A stretch of DNA of 64,000 bases, taken from contig OY282607.1 of assembly GCA_958298945.1 (NCBI GenBank), forward strand, positions 52,553,020 to 52,617,019. Direction: 5' to 3'. Both the position numbers and the translations under genes were made by a program. How positions within the stretch are numbered: the first letter of the stretch is position 1; the number at the start of each line of letters is the position of its first letter. The DNA comes from Atherix ibis (lineage: Eukaryota > Arthropoda > Insecta > Diptera > Athericidae). Under the pieces are notes generated by a model, which was not told where the DNA came from, searched no databases, and was given only the letters and a program-made list of their open reading frames with translations. Positions 22,084 through 32,846 of this stretch are shown here, piece by piece.

Positions 22084-24299
22084 CTTAGATTAAAGAAGAA
22101 CTGGATAGGCCTCTACACAAAAATTCTGTGCAAATTTTGTTGGCAATACATTCGTAGAACTCACACACATGCAATACAACAGAAACGGCATAAATCATTG
22201 GGGGCCAATTTAAAAGTTCAGTATGCGATTGAAGCGGTTCGTTTAAAACCATTTTTCATATGTGATGCGTAAAGAAGCAGATTTTTTAATATTGCAGGTC
22301 TTGTTGTTTGACGGAATTAGTTTTGTAAATATGCAATAAAACACAGTATTCTATTTTAAAATATTATTTATTTTTTCATTTCACTATATATTATTTATTA
22401 AAACATAATTATAAAGTAGGGAAGAGTATATAAAAATATGAATTGCAAGTTATTTGATGATATGAAAACAATTATGTACATAAATTTAAATCAATTTCAA
22501 AAATGCAAAATGAATTAAATCAAAGAATATGAATTCATGTTTTAGTTTTATGAATTTTTCTAAAGCGCCTTTTTATGAATTTTTTAAGCGCGGCAATCTT
22601 CATCGCTTTCTTTTTTAAATGAAGCCTTACTATTTTCAGTTTTCCGGCAATGTTTTGCGGAGTATCAGAAGAACAATCCATACCATATTTTAAAGAAGTA
22701 TAATTCTAAACATGCAAATTTTGAAGACATTTAATGAATAAATAAAAAACAATGCTATGAATGTGCATAGCAGAAAACACTATAATACATGCATACAATT
22801 ACTTACATTCTTTGTTGGCGAGTTCTACAAAGAAATAGTGTTACTATGGACATACTTTACTTACATTCGAATGAAATTGTACTTCTTCTGCAGCTGCATC
22901 CACGTCGTCGCACTCAGCGCTGCTATTAGGAATCTAAAAAATAGAAGTATTTGAAGCAAAATTATATATCAACCATTTATTTTTAAATTACATGTTAAAT
23001 GAAATAAAATAAAATACAATAGAAATATATTCGTACAACTTACTGTTTCATTTTCAACCTTTTCCTGCTTTGCTGGCTGTTGCCCGATTTCCTACAAAAA
23101 TGATTTCAATGCGTTATAATTTTGCGATTATTAATTTTGCAGTATTAAAACTTACCGTGCAGCTATTCCATAAAGAAAATATGGAAGGAACAGCATTTCT
23201 TTGTAATTTTCTCCTGCTCGCTCCTACTTTAATGTCTGCTCTATGAAAGAGGAGCGAGCAGATAACCCCCCAATTCTTGGGAATACCGGATGCTGCTGCC
23301 ACAATACACTTTTCCGCAACCATTTATTTTGTGGGAACCTGTAAAGTTAACATATAAATATAAGATCGTTACATTTACGTTTACAATGAAGAACTAATAG
23401 AAATTCAAGTATTTTTTGCACTAATAAAAAAATTCGTTCCCTTTCTAACACACACTTTGCGCACGCCGGCACTGAACTATTTTTCTGGTAAACATTGAAC
23501 TGTCAACATCGGATTTGTTTACATTTATTGAATGCCGAACTTTTGACTTTTTCACCACTTTTTGGATTAAATATATCACTAAAACCCATTTAGGCACATC
23601 ACAAATAACATTTTTGTTATTTTCTTTACTAAAACTACAGATATCAACTTACCGAAAGAAAGAAATTCCCGGCTTCCTCATTTCATTGTACGAAAAACAA
23701 TTCTTCACAAAACACTTCATTTTCTGTAATAAAAACTTCTTATTAAATGTTACCAATAGTATAACTATTTATAAAAATACTTACTTTTTCGTAAATACTT
23801 TAAAATATATAAAAACTACACTTTAAATTGCACTTTCCTATATGACACAATAACAACTTCAACAATGACAACGCTAGTTAGATTAGTTCGATGTGTAATC
23901 ACTTTCATGGAGAATGGCAGGTTGTTAAACTCTCCGAAAGTCTACAAAATTGAGGCGCTTTATATTTGAATGATATTTACGAAATGAATAATAAACGTAA
24001 AATAGAATTTCATTTCATATCAAAAGTTTGTACAAAAAATAAAAATTGCCTATCGTTGGGTTTAAATTGTATTTTTGTTTCCAATAAGTGAATTAAAAAG
24101 AATATAAATTATGCTTTTGCAATTCAATAAATTTCTATTACGAAAACTAGATGGCAGTGAGTGTTATGTCTACATAAAAAAATCCACAAAAAGCTATCTA
24201 ATAAATGCCATTTCTCGCCGCTTCGCAATAAATTGTACACAAAATTGCGTATATGTTACATATACGGTAAGGGCCTATCCAGGTATTCTTTAATCTAAA
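22084..24299. mobile_element. P-type element (family P1), copy A
   Basis: It has inverted terminal repeats of about 28 bp. The left end reads cttagattaaagaagaactg plus gataggcc. The right end, read inward, is tttagattaaagaatacctg plus gataggcc. It is flanked by a perfect 8-bp direct repeat gatttggt at 22076-22083 and 24300-24307. An 8-bp target duplication and a THAP-type gene inside fit the P superfamily. Length is 2216 bp. No transposase catalytic domain is left, so the copy is non-autonomous. It is inserted in the DD41D relic. Confidence 0.85.
22535..23323 (-). CDS. THAP-derived protein in P-type element A, five exons
   Basis: Predicted exons on the minus strand: 23323-23156, 23091-23044, 22933-22865, 22824-22807, 22705-22535. 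All have GT/AG ends and phase 0, giving a 157-residue open frame. Residues 1-56 start MVAEKCIVAAASG and end RRKLQRNAVPSIFSLW, matching the two ends of a THAP DNA-binding domain (the AVPxxF motif is clear). The middle of the domain is missing. The second cysteine and the histidine of the C2CH zinc site are replaced (ICSLLF in place of CSLHF), so zinc binding is doubtful. The last exon has DTPQNIAGKLKIVRLHLKKK and a basic tail, like the coiled-coil behind P-element THAP domains. Intron 3 would be only 40 nt, short for fly splicing. The related copy at 33.4-34.9 kb supports the exon plan. Confidence 0.6.
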
Positions 24300-24363
24300 G
24301 ATTTGGTTTGGTCGCCATTTTGGTTTAGATGACATTTGTCTATTGGTATTTGACAGTCGTAGA

Positions 24364-24600
24364 CTTAAATTATAGAAGAACTGGATAGACCTCTACACAA
24401 AAATTCTGCTCAATTGTTTTTAAAAATACGTTCGTAAGAACGCACGCGCTTGCAAAATAACCTTTCCCGAAACACTTCGTATTCTGAAGTAAAAACTTCC
24501 TATTTACTGTCGTGAAGAATAAAACTATTTATGCAAATGTTTGAATTTATACTGACTTGTTCGTAAACTATTTAAAATTTAATAAAACACACTTCACCCT
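24364..24600 (+). mobile_element. P1 family end, second copy
   Basis: It starts cttaaattatagaagaactg then gataggcctctacac, the left terminus of the P1 family, and continues into sequence matching the start of copy C at 32847. The 8 bases before it (gtcgtaga) recur with one change (atcgtaga) at 25468-25475, a possible target duplication that would enclose the piggyBac relic too. No right terminal repeat is clear. Confidence 0.6.
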
Positions 24601-24699
24601 TTGTGCTCGTTAGGCGCCGCCAAGGTGACACATATAATAATGATTCCACTCGTTAGGCGCTGCAGCGGCGCCATAAACAATATGTATACTTTTACAGAG

Positions 24700-25354
24700 A
24701 ATTCCTTTTGCACAGGGCTATCACATGTACACTGATAGATATTATACTAGCCTTCCATTAGCAGATGAACTATTAAAATTAAAATGCCATCTGACTGGAA
24801 CAATAATGACGAATAGGAAAGGTTTACCAAGTCTAATAAAGAAACCTAAATTTACACCAAGAAAAGTTGTCGCTGTTAAGAAGCACAACAAACAAATGCT
24901 GCTTGCATGGAAGGATAAAAGAGTAGTTTCAATGTTGAGTACATCTGCCAATGCAAGACTCACAACCATCATAAGAATCGGAAAGGGTGGTGGTATTATT
25001 TCAAAACAAAAACCAAATATTGTATTAGACTACACAAAGTCAATGGGTGGAGTTGATCGTGCTGATCGGTATGCCTCATCCTATTGCTTTCTAAGAAAAT
25101 CTTTGAAATGGGAGAATTTAAAGTGCTTCGAAGTAGGCCATCTACTTCAGCTCCATCAGAAACCAGGCTCAATGGAAAACTACATATTTTAAGAAAAGGT
25201 TCCAAGCGGGACTGTGTGGTCTGCTCAAAAAGGGCAGTAAAAGGTGGAAGAAGAGAGAAAAGCGAATTTTGTGATACTTATCCTGGAAAACCAAGGATGC
25301 ATTTAGGCAATTGTTTCGAAAAGTATCACACTTTGAGAACCTATAAAAGCTGAA
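24700..25354 (+). pseudogene. piggyBac-type transposase, C-terminal part
   Basis: The frame gives YTDRYYTSLPLADELLKLK (second catalytic aspartate region), CHLTGTIMTNRKGLPSLIKK, MLLAWKDKRVVSMLST and SMGGVDRADRYASSYCFLRK (third catalytic aspartate). A deletion and frame change follow RKSLKW. The C-terminal cysteine-rich domain follows as CVVCSKRAVKGG and EFCDTYPGKPRMHLGNCFEK. The N-terminal half, including the first catalytic aspartate, is absent. Upstream at 24605-24675 the word ctcgttaggcgc occurs twice, and aaggtgac recurs inverted near 25425, so parts of the terminal regions may remain. No TTAA duplication seen. Confidence 0.85.
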
Positions 25355-25498
25355 CTTTGATATTTTTGTCAATAATTTGTATAATAAATACATATTTTTG
25401 AACAAACCTGCTCGTTTTTGTTTGTCACCTTTCCAAAATATTTTTTTTTATTTTCTAAAAAAAGCTTATCGTAGAGAGTGATTGATAACAAAATTATT

Positions 25499-26225
25499 AT
25501 GGATCATCTAACGCCACAACGTGTTGAAATTAGTAAAATATTTTATTTAAATAAATGTTCAATTTTGAATGCGCGAAAAAAATTACGTTACTTTTTTAGG
25601 GTTAATCATATGCCGCGCAAGTCAGCGTGTAATGAGTAATTTTGAAAATATTCATACAATTGTAGATAAAGCAAAGACTGAGCTATATATAAGTCACCAT
25701 ACACCTGAAAAGATTGATGCATTGAGGCAGAGTGCTGCTGAATGTCCGAGTACCTTTCTTCGACGCCGTCCACAAGAATTGGGAATATCTTCATTATGTT
25801 TGTTGAAAATTCTCAAAAAAGATTTGCCTTGTTACCTGTATAAAATTCAATTGACACAAGTGCAAAAAATTATTATGAGCAACGAAGCATACTTCGACTT
25901 GGCTAGCTTTGATAATAAACAGAATAGCCGCTATTGGGGCACTGAAAACCCTTAACTGATACACCAAAGACCACTACACCCTCGTAGAGTAACTGTATAG
26001 TGCGGCGTCATTGGGCCACATTTCTGTAAGGATGCTAGAGGCAATGCTGTAACAGTTACTGGTGATTGCTATTGGGACATGTTGGAAAATATTCTTTTGC
26101 CCGAATTGCATCAATAAGTCCTACAGAACGTGTGATTCAGACAAGACTGCCACATCACACACAGTTCGTGCTACGATGCAAATTTTAGCATTTCAACAAT
26201 TCAATTAAGAATTTTACTTTTAGTG
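25499..26225 (+). pseudogene. DD41D (rosa-like) transposase pseudogene
   Basis: It starts MDHLTPQRVEISKIFYLNK and goes through frame changes to FLRRRPQELGISSLCLLKIL and LPCYLYKIQLTQ. The first catalytic motif reads SNEAYFDLASFDNKQNSRYW, where the family has SDEAHF, so the aspartate is asparagine. It then runs to WGTENP, the VTV..CGVIGPHF stretch and DRNAVTVTGD-type sequence, all with stops. The C-terminal catalytic residue is beyond the break at 26230. Related to the better-kept copy at 49541. Confidence 0.75.
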
Positions 26226-26262
26226 GAAAAAAAAGGATTTTATAAAAATTATTAAAAAATCA

Positions 26263-26935
26263 ACAGTGGTTTTTCAAATAAAAAAATCATTCTCAGTAAA
26301 GCTTTCGATAGAGTTTGGCACCCGGGCTTACTCTGGAAACTCAAGACAATCCTTCCTTCTACCTATTTTCGAATCCTCAGATCATTCCTTTCCATCCGAT
26401 ATTTCTAAGAAAACAAATCCAACGAACCCTCTAATATTTCCCCCCAGGGAAGTATTGGGGTATTCCCCAGGGAAGTATACTTGAACCCGTCCTCTACAAC
26501 TTTTATACATCCGATATCCCAATCTGTCCTAATGCCTTCTTTGCTACATACGCCGATGATACGGCCTGCCTTGTATCTAGCGAAAATCCCCAACGTGCTA
26601 CCGAAATTCTCCAAACCCAAATCCAAACCCTGCAGAACTGGTTTAACAGGTGGAGAGTAAAAGTTAATGAACGTAAATCTATCCATGTGACTTTTGCTCT
26701 CCCATATACCTTAATGGCAGCGAAATAACACAACACACTGAAGTTCGGTACCTAGGTCTGAACTTAGACAAACGCTTGGCATGGAACCTATATACAAGAC
26801 TTAAAAGACGAAACCTACAACCAGTATGGACTTACGGACTAGGACTCTAGCGTTTTATTAAGCCTTTAGTTCCTGCCGAATCCAATCCCTTCAATCAAAA
26901 ATAGTCCGTACAATTGTCGATGCTTCATGAAAACC
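26263..26935 (+). pseudogene. Jockey-like LINE fragment
   Basis: Broken frames give AFDRVWHPGLLWKLKTILPS, then PQGSI..., a YADDTACLVSSEN-type box in shifted frame, and YLGLNLDKRLAWN-type sequence near 26745-26780. A small local duplication (cccagggaagtat appears twice within 26440-26480) interrupts it. Truncated at both sides. Confidence 0.75.
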
Positions 26936-26939
26936 CAAA

Positions 26940-27350
26940 CGCAATTAAAGAAATGTTAATTCTTATAAAACATGTTTCCGTTTAGTGTGGTTTTTGGGTC
27001 GGAAAACTCATTGTTCTCATCAACGAAACATTTTTTTGTAGCAAAATCGTAACATGAAGCACTTTTTTGTGGGATTAATTGAACGATTGAGAATTAAAAA
27101 AATTGGGGTTTTCAAAATCTTCCGACACTGTGCGGGGAAGCGCTAGGTATTTTAACAGTATGCAGGGTCTTCCAACAGAACTCAGCACTGGCACATAAAG
27201 CTAAGCCCACTGAACGATGGCTGAAACTCCATACAGCAAAATTTATAGCAACTTCAAATTGTAAGCCCAGATCATAATCCCTTCCATTATAAACTGTGGA
27301 ACCTGTCACAGAAAAATCACTGTTTAAGCCACACATGTTTGATCAGAATA
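26940..27350. other. Unclassified spacer
   Basis: A minus-strand frame at 27112-27336 (74 codons, beginning MCGLNSDFSVTGSTVYNGRD) has protein-like composition but no motif I can place. No element ends seen. Confidence 0.35.
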
Positions 27351-27353
27351 GTA

Positions 27354-28620
27354 TTGGGTTGTCAAGAAAGTAATTTCGTTTTTTTTAAATAAAAATGAAA
27401 GACGATTTTCTTATAGTGAATTAATATTAATATTCAATTAAATATTGTCCAGTCTGATCCAATAACCTTTGCCATCTTTCTGGTAGTAACATGATTCCAT
27501 GCTCATAAAATTTTTGTTCTTTGCTGGCAAAAAACTGATCCAAGTGATTTTTCACCTCCTTATTTGAATTAAACGTTTTACCATCTAAAAATTTTTATAG
27601 AGACCGGAACAAATGATAGTCGGAAGGTGCTAGGTCTGGAGAGTATGGTGGGTGTGACAGTATATCACATCCAAGCTCTAAAAGCATTTGTCGAGTGGTC
27701 AAACTTGTATGTGGTTTCGCATTATCCTGTTCGAACACTATACCTTTTCTATTAACCAATTCTGGCCTTTTTTCTTTATGTGAATCATTCAATTTGTCCA
27801 ACTGATGACAGTACACTTCAGAATTGATCGTTGTGTTGCTCTGTAGAAGCTCAAAATAAACGATTTCTGTGAAATCCCACCAAACAGATAGCATAACGTT
27901 TTTTTGATGAATATTGACTTTCGAAGTGCTTTGAGACGGTTCAGCTTTTCTACTTCAGGATCTTTTGCGCTTAACATTGTTGTAGATAACCCATTTGTCG
28001 CCCCCAGTGATGATACGCTTCAAAAATGGATCATTTTCTTGGCGTTTGAGAAGCAAATCACGGCACAAATTTGTTTCCTAAAGATGAGCATGAGCTTTGA
28101 TATTAAACATAGCCGTTTCAAATGATCATGAACGGTTGAATTCGACAAATTTAATGTCTCAGCGATCTGACGAGTTGTTATTCGCCGGTTTGCATCGATT
28201 AATGCATTTATTGTGTCTTCATCAGATTCAACTGGCTTTCCAGAACGTGGTGCATTTTCGAGATCAAAATTGCCGAATCGAAATTTTGCAAACCAGTTTT
28301 GGCACTGGCGATCACTTAACACATCTTCTCCATATACATCGGATAATTTTTTTTCTTGCTTGAACAGCATTTTTGTCTTTTCTATAGTAAAAAAGTAAAA
28401 TATGGTATGCCGAAAATGTTGTTTTTCACTTTCCATATTTAAAAGGGTATCAACCAAAAACTACAGTGCAACAATCAATAGAATTTATTCACAAGCAAGC
28501 CTTGCTAAGTCAGCTGTCAAAATACATATGATTATGCGGCTTAAGTATGAAGTTGGTTGTGAAAAAATTCAATTAAGTCCTTTATTGGGAAAAAACGAAA
28601 TTACTTTCTTGACAACCCAA
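27354..28620 (-). mobile_element. mariner element, family M5, decayed
   Basis: Terminal repeats ttgggttgtcaagaaagtaa and complement, about 26 bp, are flanked by TA at 27352-27353 and 28621-28622. It is full length at about 1267 bp. The ends share the first 8 bases with family M2, and the protein is of the same broad type. Confidence 0.92.
27450..28437 (-). pseudogene. mariner M5 transposase pseudogene
   Basis: It starts MESEKQHFRHTIFYFFTIEK. The helix-turn-helix regions VLSDRQCQNWFAKFRFGN and RRITTRQIAETLNLSNSTVH are clear. A frameshift follows LISK. The first catalytic motif reads IITGGDKWVIYNNV, where the family has TGDEKW, so the aspartate position holds glycine. The second and third motifs are intact and spaced by 34 residues (FEQDNAKPHTS, APSDYHLFRSL). 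An in-frame stop after RSL removes the C-terminus. Confidence 0.88.
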
Positions 28621-28639
28621 TAACTTCTATTCAATTGGA

Positions 28640-30222
28640 AGTTGTGCTTACTTCAATAGACAAATGCCGCAGACGTGAGATGCTGTATATGATTTTCTCT
28701 AGTACTTGTCGGTTTAAAATTCTTCAATTTTATAATACTCAATTCATTATGAATAATTTTGCTCGAGTAAACATGTTTTTCAATACAAAATTATACTGTT
28801 AAATGTATTATATCATCCGATAAAAACTCATGAAATTGACAAAATTTTTCCCTCTCCATTAATAAATTTGGTAATTCAATTAATTTTTGTTTAAATTTAT
28901 TTATCTTAATAAAACCGTAAAATTTTAAATAACGCAATTGAAGCCTTTAAAAGCAAAATTGTCTAAAATCGCTTTAAGAAATTTTTTAAACATTCGAATA
29001 CGATTGCTTAGTAATTAAATGGCACACCATGTTTTTGTCAAACTATTTGACCAAATCAAAAATAAAAATGCATTGATATCCGATTAGGCGATTTTTTAAG
29101 AAAAACTTCGTGTTTTAATAAGAAAATGTAAAATATTTTTAGAAATTGATATTTAAAAATAAATACAAAATTACTAACAGAAAAATTTAGTTAACTGAAA
29201 GGGAAATAAAAAGTACATTTTTTAACCGGTTTTTCCTAATTAAATATTTTATATGTGTAATAAATGGTAAAAATATTTATACTATACCTTTTGTAATTTG
29301 TCGTCATCAAAATTATTGATAAATACCATCGAAATTTCCAGAACAAATACGTTTTTAATGCAAACGATCAATTAAATTTGATGATGAAATTGTTATCAAA
29401 CTGTTAATGTTTTTAATCCATTTCGGTGCTGATCGTAAATATCTAAAATAAATTTAAATATGAATAAAAAAAAATTATGTTTAATAATAATAAAATTTGA
29501 ATTAAATATTTTCCAATTTAAAATTGGAAAAAATTATAACAAGACACTCAAAAGATACTCATAATTATGTATATTGTCAAGAATTTTTTATTATAATTTT
29601 TATTATTTATTTCCACACAAAAGTGTAATCAAAATTTCACAAATAAATCAACTTTTTATGCAGCCAAAGCTTAACTAACCCAAATAATTCTGAAATTTTT
29701 AAGCGATAATGATTATTTCGAATATTTGATTTGAATTTTTCATAGCAAATTGAGCAACTATGTTCAAAGTAGTTTTCTTAAGTATAGACCAACTGATCGG
29801 GTGAATTTTTGAAAAGATAGTTGCTTTTTCGAATTTTCGAAAAGTTTGTTGTTATAAAATTTAACATGAGAAAAACTTTTTAAAAAAATTAATGTAGTCT
29901 AAAAATAAAACCTATTCTTTATAATTTTTAAAATAATAAACAGTTTTTCACCTAAAATTTAAAAAAAAAATAATAAACAGTAATTATCGTGCTAATAAAT
30001 CTAAAAATAAAAATATTCCATATTTCACACTTAATATAAACAATGAAATAATTAATAAATTTTATATATTAGTTTTAATTTTCTTAATTATTTCATAAAC
30101 TATTAAGATATTTTTAGTCAAAATAACATATATAAAGAATATATTTTTAATTTGAAAATAAAAATTGGATACACCAAAAATGTTTATATATTAAAATTAA
30201 AATCTGCTTTTATAAAAATGTA
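28640..30222. other. AT-rich gap, no gene seen
   Basis: About 1.6 kb of very AT-rich sequence without recognisable coding or terminal repeats. Confidence 0.6.
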
Positions 30223-30225
30223 TTA

Positions 30226-31091
30226 CGAGAGTCGTTCAATAAATCCTTAGAAAATCCAAGTAATTGCGTTCGTAGTGTCGGTTTTTTTTGTAAGTAGCAT
30301 TATCGACAGGAAAGCTGTCAAAATTTCAAGATGGGTGCCGCGTTTGCTCTCAGAGGAGAATAAGCGCAATCGTGTAGTGGACTCTGAGGCTATGTTGGCA
30401 CTCTTTCATCGCAATCCTGCCGAATTCCTTCGTCGATATGTCACTGTGGACGAAACCTGGATACACTACTACACTCCAGAAACGAAGAGACAGTCATCAC
30501 AGTGGATTTTCAAGGGTGAACGGGCTCCGAAGAAGGCAAAAAATGTGCCATCGGCCGGCAAGGTGATGGCTACGGTCTTTTGGGATTCGCAGGGCATCAT
30601 TTTTATCGACTACTTGGAAAAAGGAAAAGCAATAACAGAAGCGTATTACGCGTCGTTATTGCAAAGGTTGAGCGAGGAAATCAAAGAGAAACGCCCCATC
30701 TGAAGAAGAAAAAAATCCTCTTGCATCAGGACAATGCGCGTGTGCACACCTGCGCTGTTTCCATGGCCAAAATTGTGGAATTGAGAATGGAATTGTTGCA
30801 GCATCCCGCTTATTCACCAGTTTTGGCCCCGAGTGACTATTTTCTTTTCCCCAATCTGAAGAAATGGCTTGGCGGACGACGGTTCACTTCCAACGAGGAC
30901 GTCATTGCTCAAACGGATGAGTATTTTGCAGAACTTCCGAAATCCTATTTTTTGGACGGGATAAAAATTTTGGAAAAATGTTTGGAAAAGTGTATAGAGC
31001 TAAAAGGAGATGATGTTGAAAAATAAAATTTTTTTTTTTTTTAAAAACAGTTTTTTCCATTTTTTTCTAAGAACTTATTGAACGACCCTCG
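30226..31091 (+). mobile_element. mariner copy 3 of family M1, internally deleted
   Basis: Terminal repeats cgagagtcgttcaataaatc and complement, with TA at 30224-30225 and 31092-31093. The 5' leader joins directly to codons for RWVPRLLSEENKRNRVVDSE, so the start codon and both helix-turn-helix motifs (about 400 bp) are lost. The join lies in aaatttc, present on both sides of the deletion in copy 1. Confidence 0.92.
30319..31026 (+). pseudogene. mariner M1 transposase, catalytic part only
   Basis: Two overlapping frames: SRWVPRLLSEENKRNRVV through VTVDETWIHYYTPETKRQ to KEKRPI, then after a 1-base loss near 30700 (cgccccatctg) HLKKKKILLHQDNARVHTCA through APSDYFLFPNLKKWLGGRRF to the natural end IELKGDDVEK. 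All three catalytic aspartates are present; YSPDLAP has become YSPVLAP. Unlike copy 1 it keeps the full C-terminus and the 3' untranslated part. Confidence 0.88.
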
Positions 31092-31093
31092 TA

Positions 31094-32838
31094 TGTTGAT
31101 ATGTTTGTTTTCAATCTGGCAGCACTTTTATAATTACCGAATGTATTCAGTTCATTTGTAGATAGTTTAAACTTGTGCCTCAATAGTAGCTCAACTGTAA
31201 TATATATAAATATATATAAATGCAAGCTTAGAATTAATTGTTTTCACTTAGTTTTTTCACGTTTTTATATATTTTCTTAAAAGATTGATGCTCATGTTTA
31301 TTGATAGTTCTATTCAAATCGCTTTAATTAAAAGTATTCGAATTTTAATTTTTTTAGTTTGCAATTTATATTATGGTAAAATATATTAAAAATTAATTTA
31401 ATAAACTATATGCTTTAATTTCAGTAAAATTTGAATGGTTCTTAGGTTTATATTTTTCAGAGTATATTATTAGATTTATTCTTGATTTATTGATTTGAAA
31501 TTCTAAGCTTTCAAAATTTTCATTATTCACAAGTCGTATTTCGTAGTTTTGAAAATTTACTTTTGTGTTTTTTATAAATAAGCATGCTATTTTTTTTAAA
31601 AAATAAATAATCAAATTATGTGATTTTTTTCGTCAATATTCTTCTGAAATTTTTTCCATATGAAAAATATGCAGGTTCATTTTTACGTTTAATGTACGAT
31701 AGTTTCAAAATATAAAATAAATTATATACTTTTGCATTTTCCAATTTGATTTATGACTTTATTTTCATTTCTATTAGAATTTTTATTTTAACCCAATAGA
31801 TTTTTGTAACTTTTCTGTTTTAGTATTAAATTATTAAATGTATTTAAATTAAATTCTTTATTTTTCCTAACAGAATATTAGTTAACATTCATTTTATAAT
31901 AAAGCTTAACGGCGGAAACATATTGAGTTGGACATTTTCCTTTTAATCGAATTAGTGAGCATCTGGCGGCAATGTGCGTTATTAAATTAAAATCTGAGAA
32001 ATACCATCTGTTCACATGCGTATTGTTGCAAAAAGTTCAATTGAATTTGGGAGAGAATTGACGTTAATCTAATTGGAGAAAAGAGTACAAAAGGGAGCAT
32101 TTGTGCGCATGTGTGGCTGCGTTAAAGAAAAAATCATTCTTTTGGCAGAAATCATCACGATTTTCCAAATACAAATGCAATTATTTTACCAGCAAAGAAT
32201 TAACATTTTAAAATTTGGTAAGTTGTTTTTGATTTTCTTGAATACGAGTATCAGTGATATAATAATAAATTATATTAAGAATTGTTATGCTTGTTTCTTT
32301 CTAATAATATTTGAACATTTTTTTATAGTCTTATAGTCAATAGATTTATTGTTTCGATCTATTGTAATTAATTGAAATATACTTCATGTGTTTAAGATAT
32401 TCATTAAATATTTTTAAAAAAATCAGTTTTTATAAAAACTAGTTCAATATTTTTATATTTTCTTGTGTTTGAAATTGAAAATTTGTACGTATTTGAAATA
32501 AAAAAACTACAATATAATAATTGCAATTGAATTTCAACGAAAATAGTGTGTTGCTATTGTGTACTTCAACAGAATGTCATCAGTTATAATTAAAACGTTT
32601 AAATGGTTTTCAGAAAATATATTTATTGGAATAAAGATCTTTAAATATCATCTAAACAATTAGATAATTAATTATAAGATAAGCAATTCATCATCAGCAA
32701 ATTAGGAAGAAACTTCTAAACAAAATTATCAATGTAATTTTTTTTAAAAATTGTATAGTTAGGCATTTTAAAAAGTGCTAGATATCACATATTTATAGAA
32801 AATTTGGTTACATTTGCTCGCAATAGAACATAAACCGT
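31094..32838. other. AT-rich gap, no gene seen
   Basis: No recognisable gene. A frame at 32073-32336 is open for 87 codons but has no motif and ends in hydrophobic low-complexity sequence. Confidence 0.55.
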
Positions 32839-32846
32839 GTCGTGAG

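Larger units (their letters stand above)
22048..26262 (+). mobile_element. DD41D (rosa-like) element relic, host of a transposon nest
   Basis: The 5' end (22048-22083, continued at 24300-24363) matches the inverted fragment at 61567-61874: ttttat.ttc.aggtcgattt, then cgccattttggtttagatga, then gacatttgtctattgg. The transposase frame resumes at 25476. Between these parts lie the P-type element (22084-24299) and a second insert (24364 to about 25467). The 3' end is cut by a Jockey-like fragment at about 26263, so the right terminal repeat was not seen. Confidence 0.65.

Noticed and set aside
32073..32336. 87-codon forward ORF
   Set aside because: No motif, AT-driven composition and no splice-linked neighbours.
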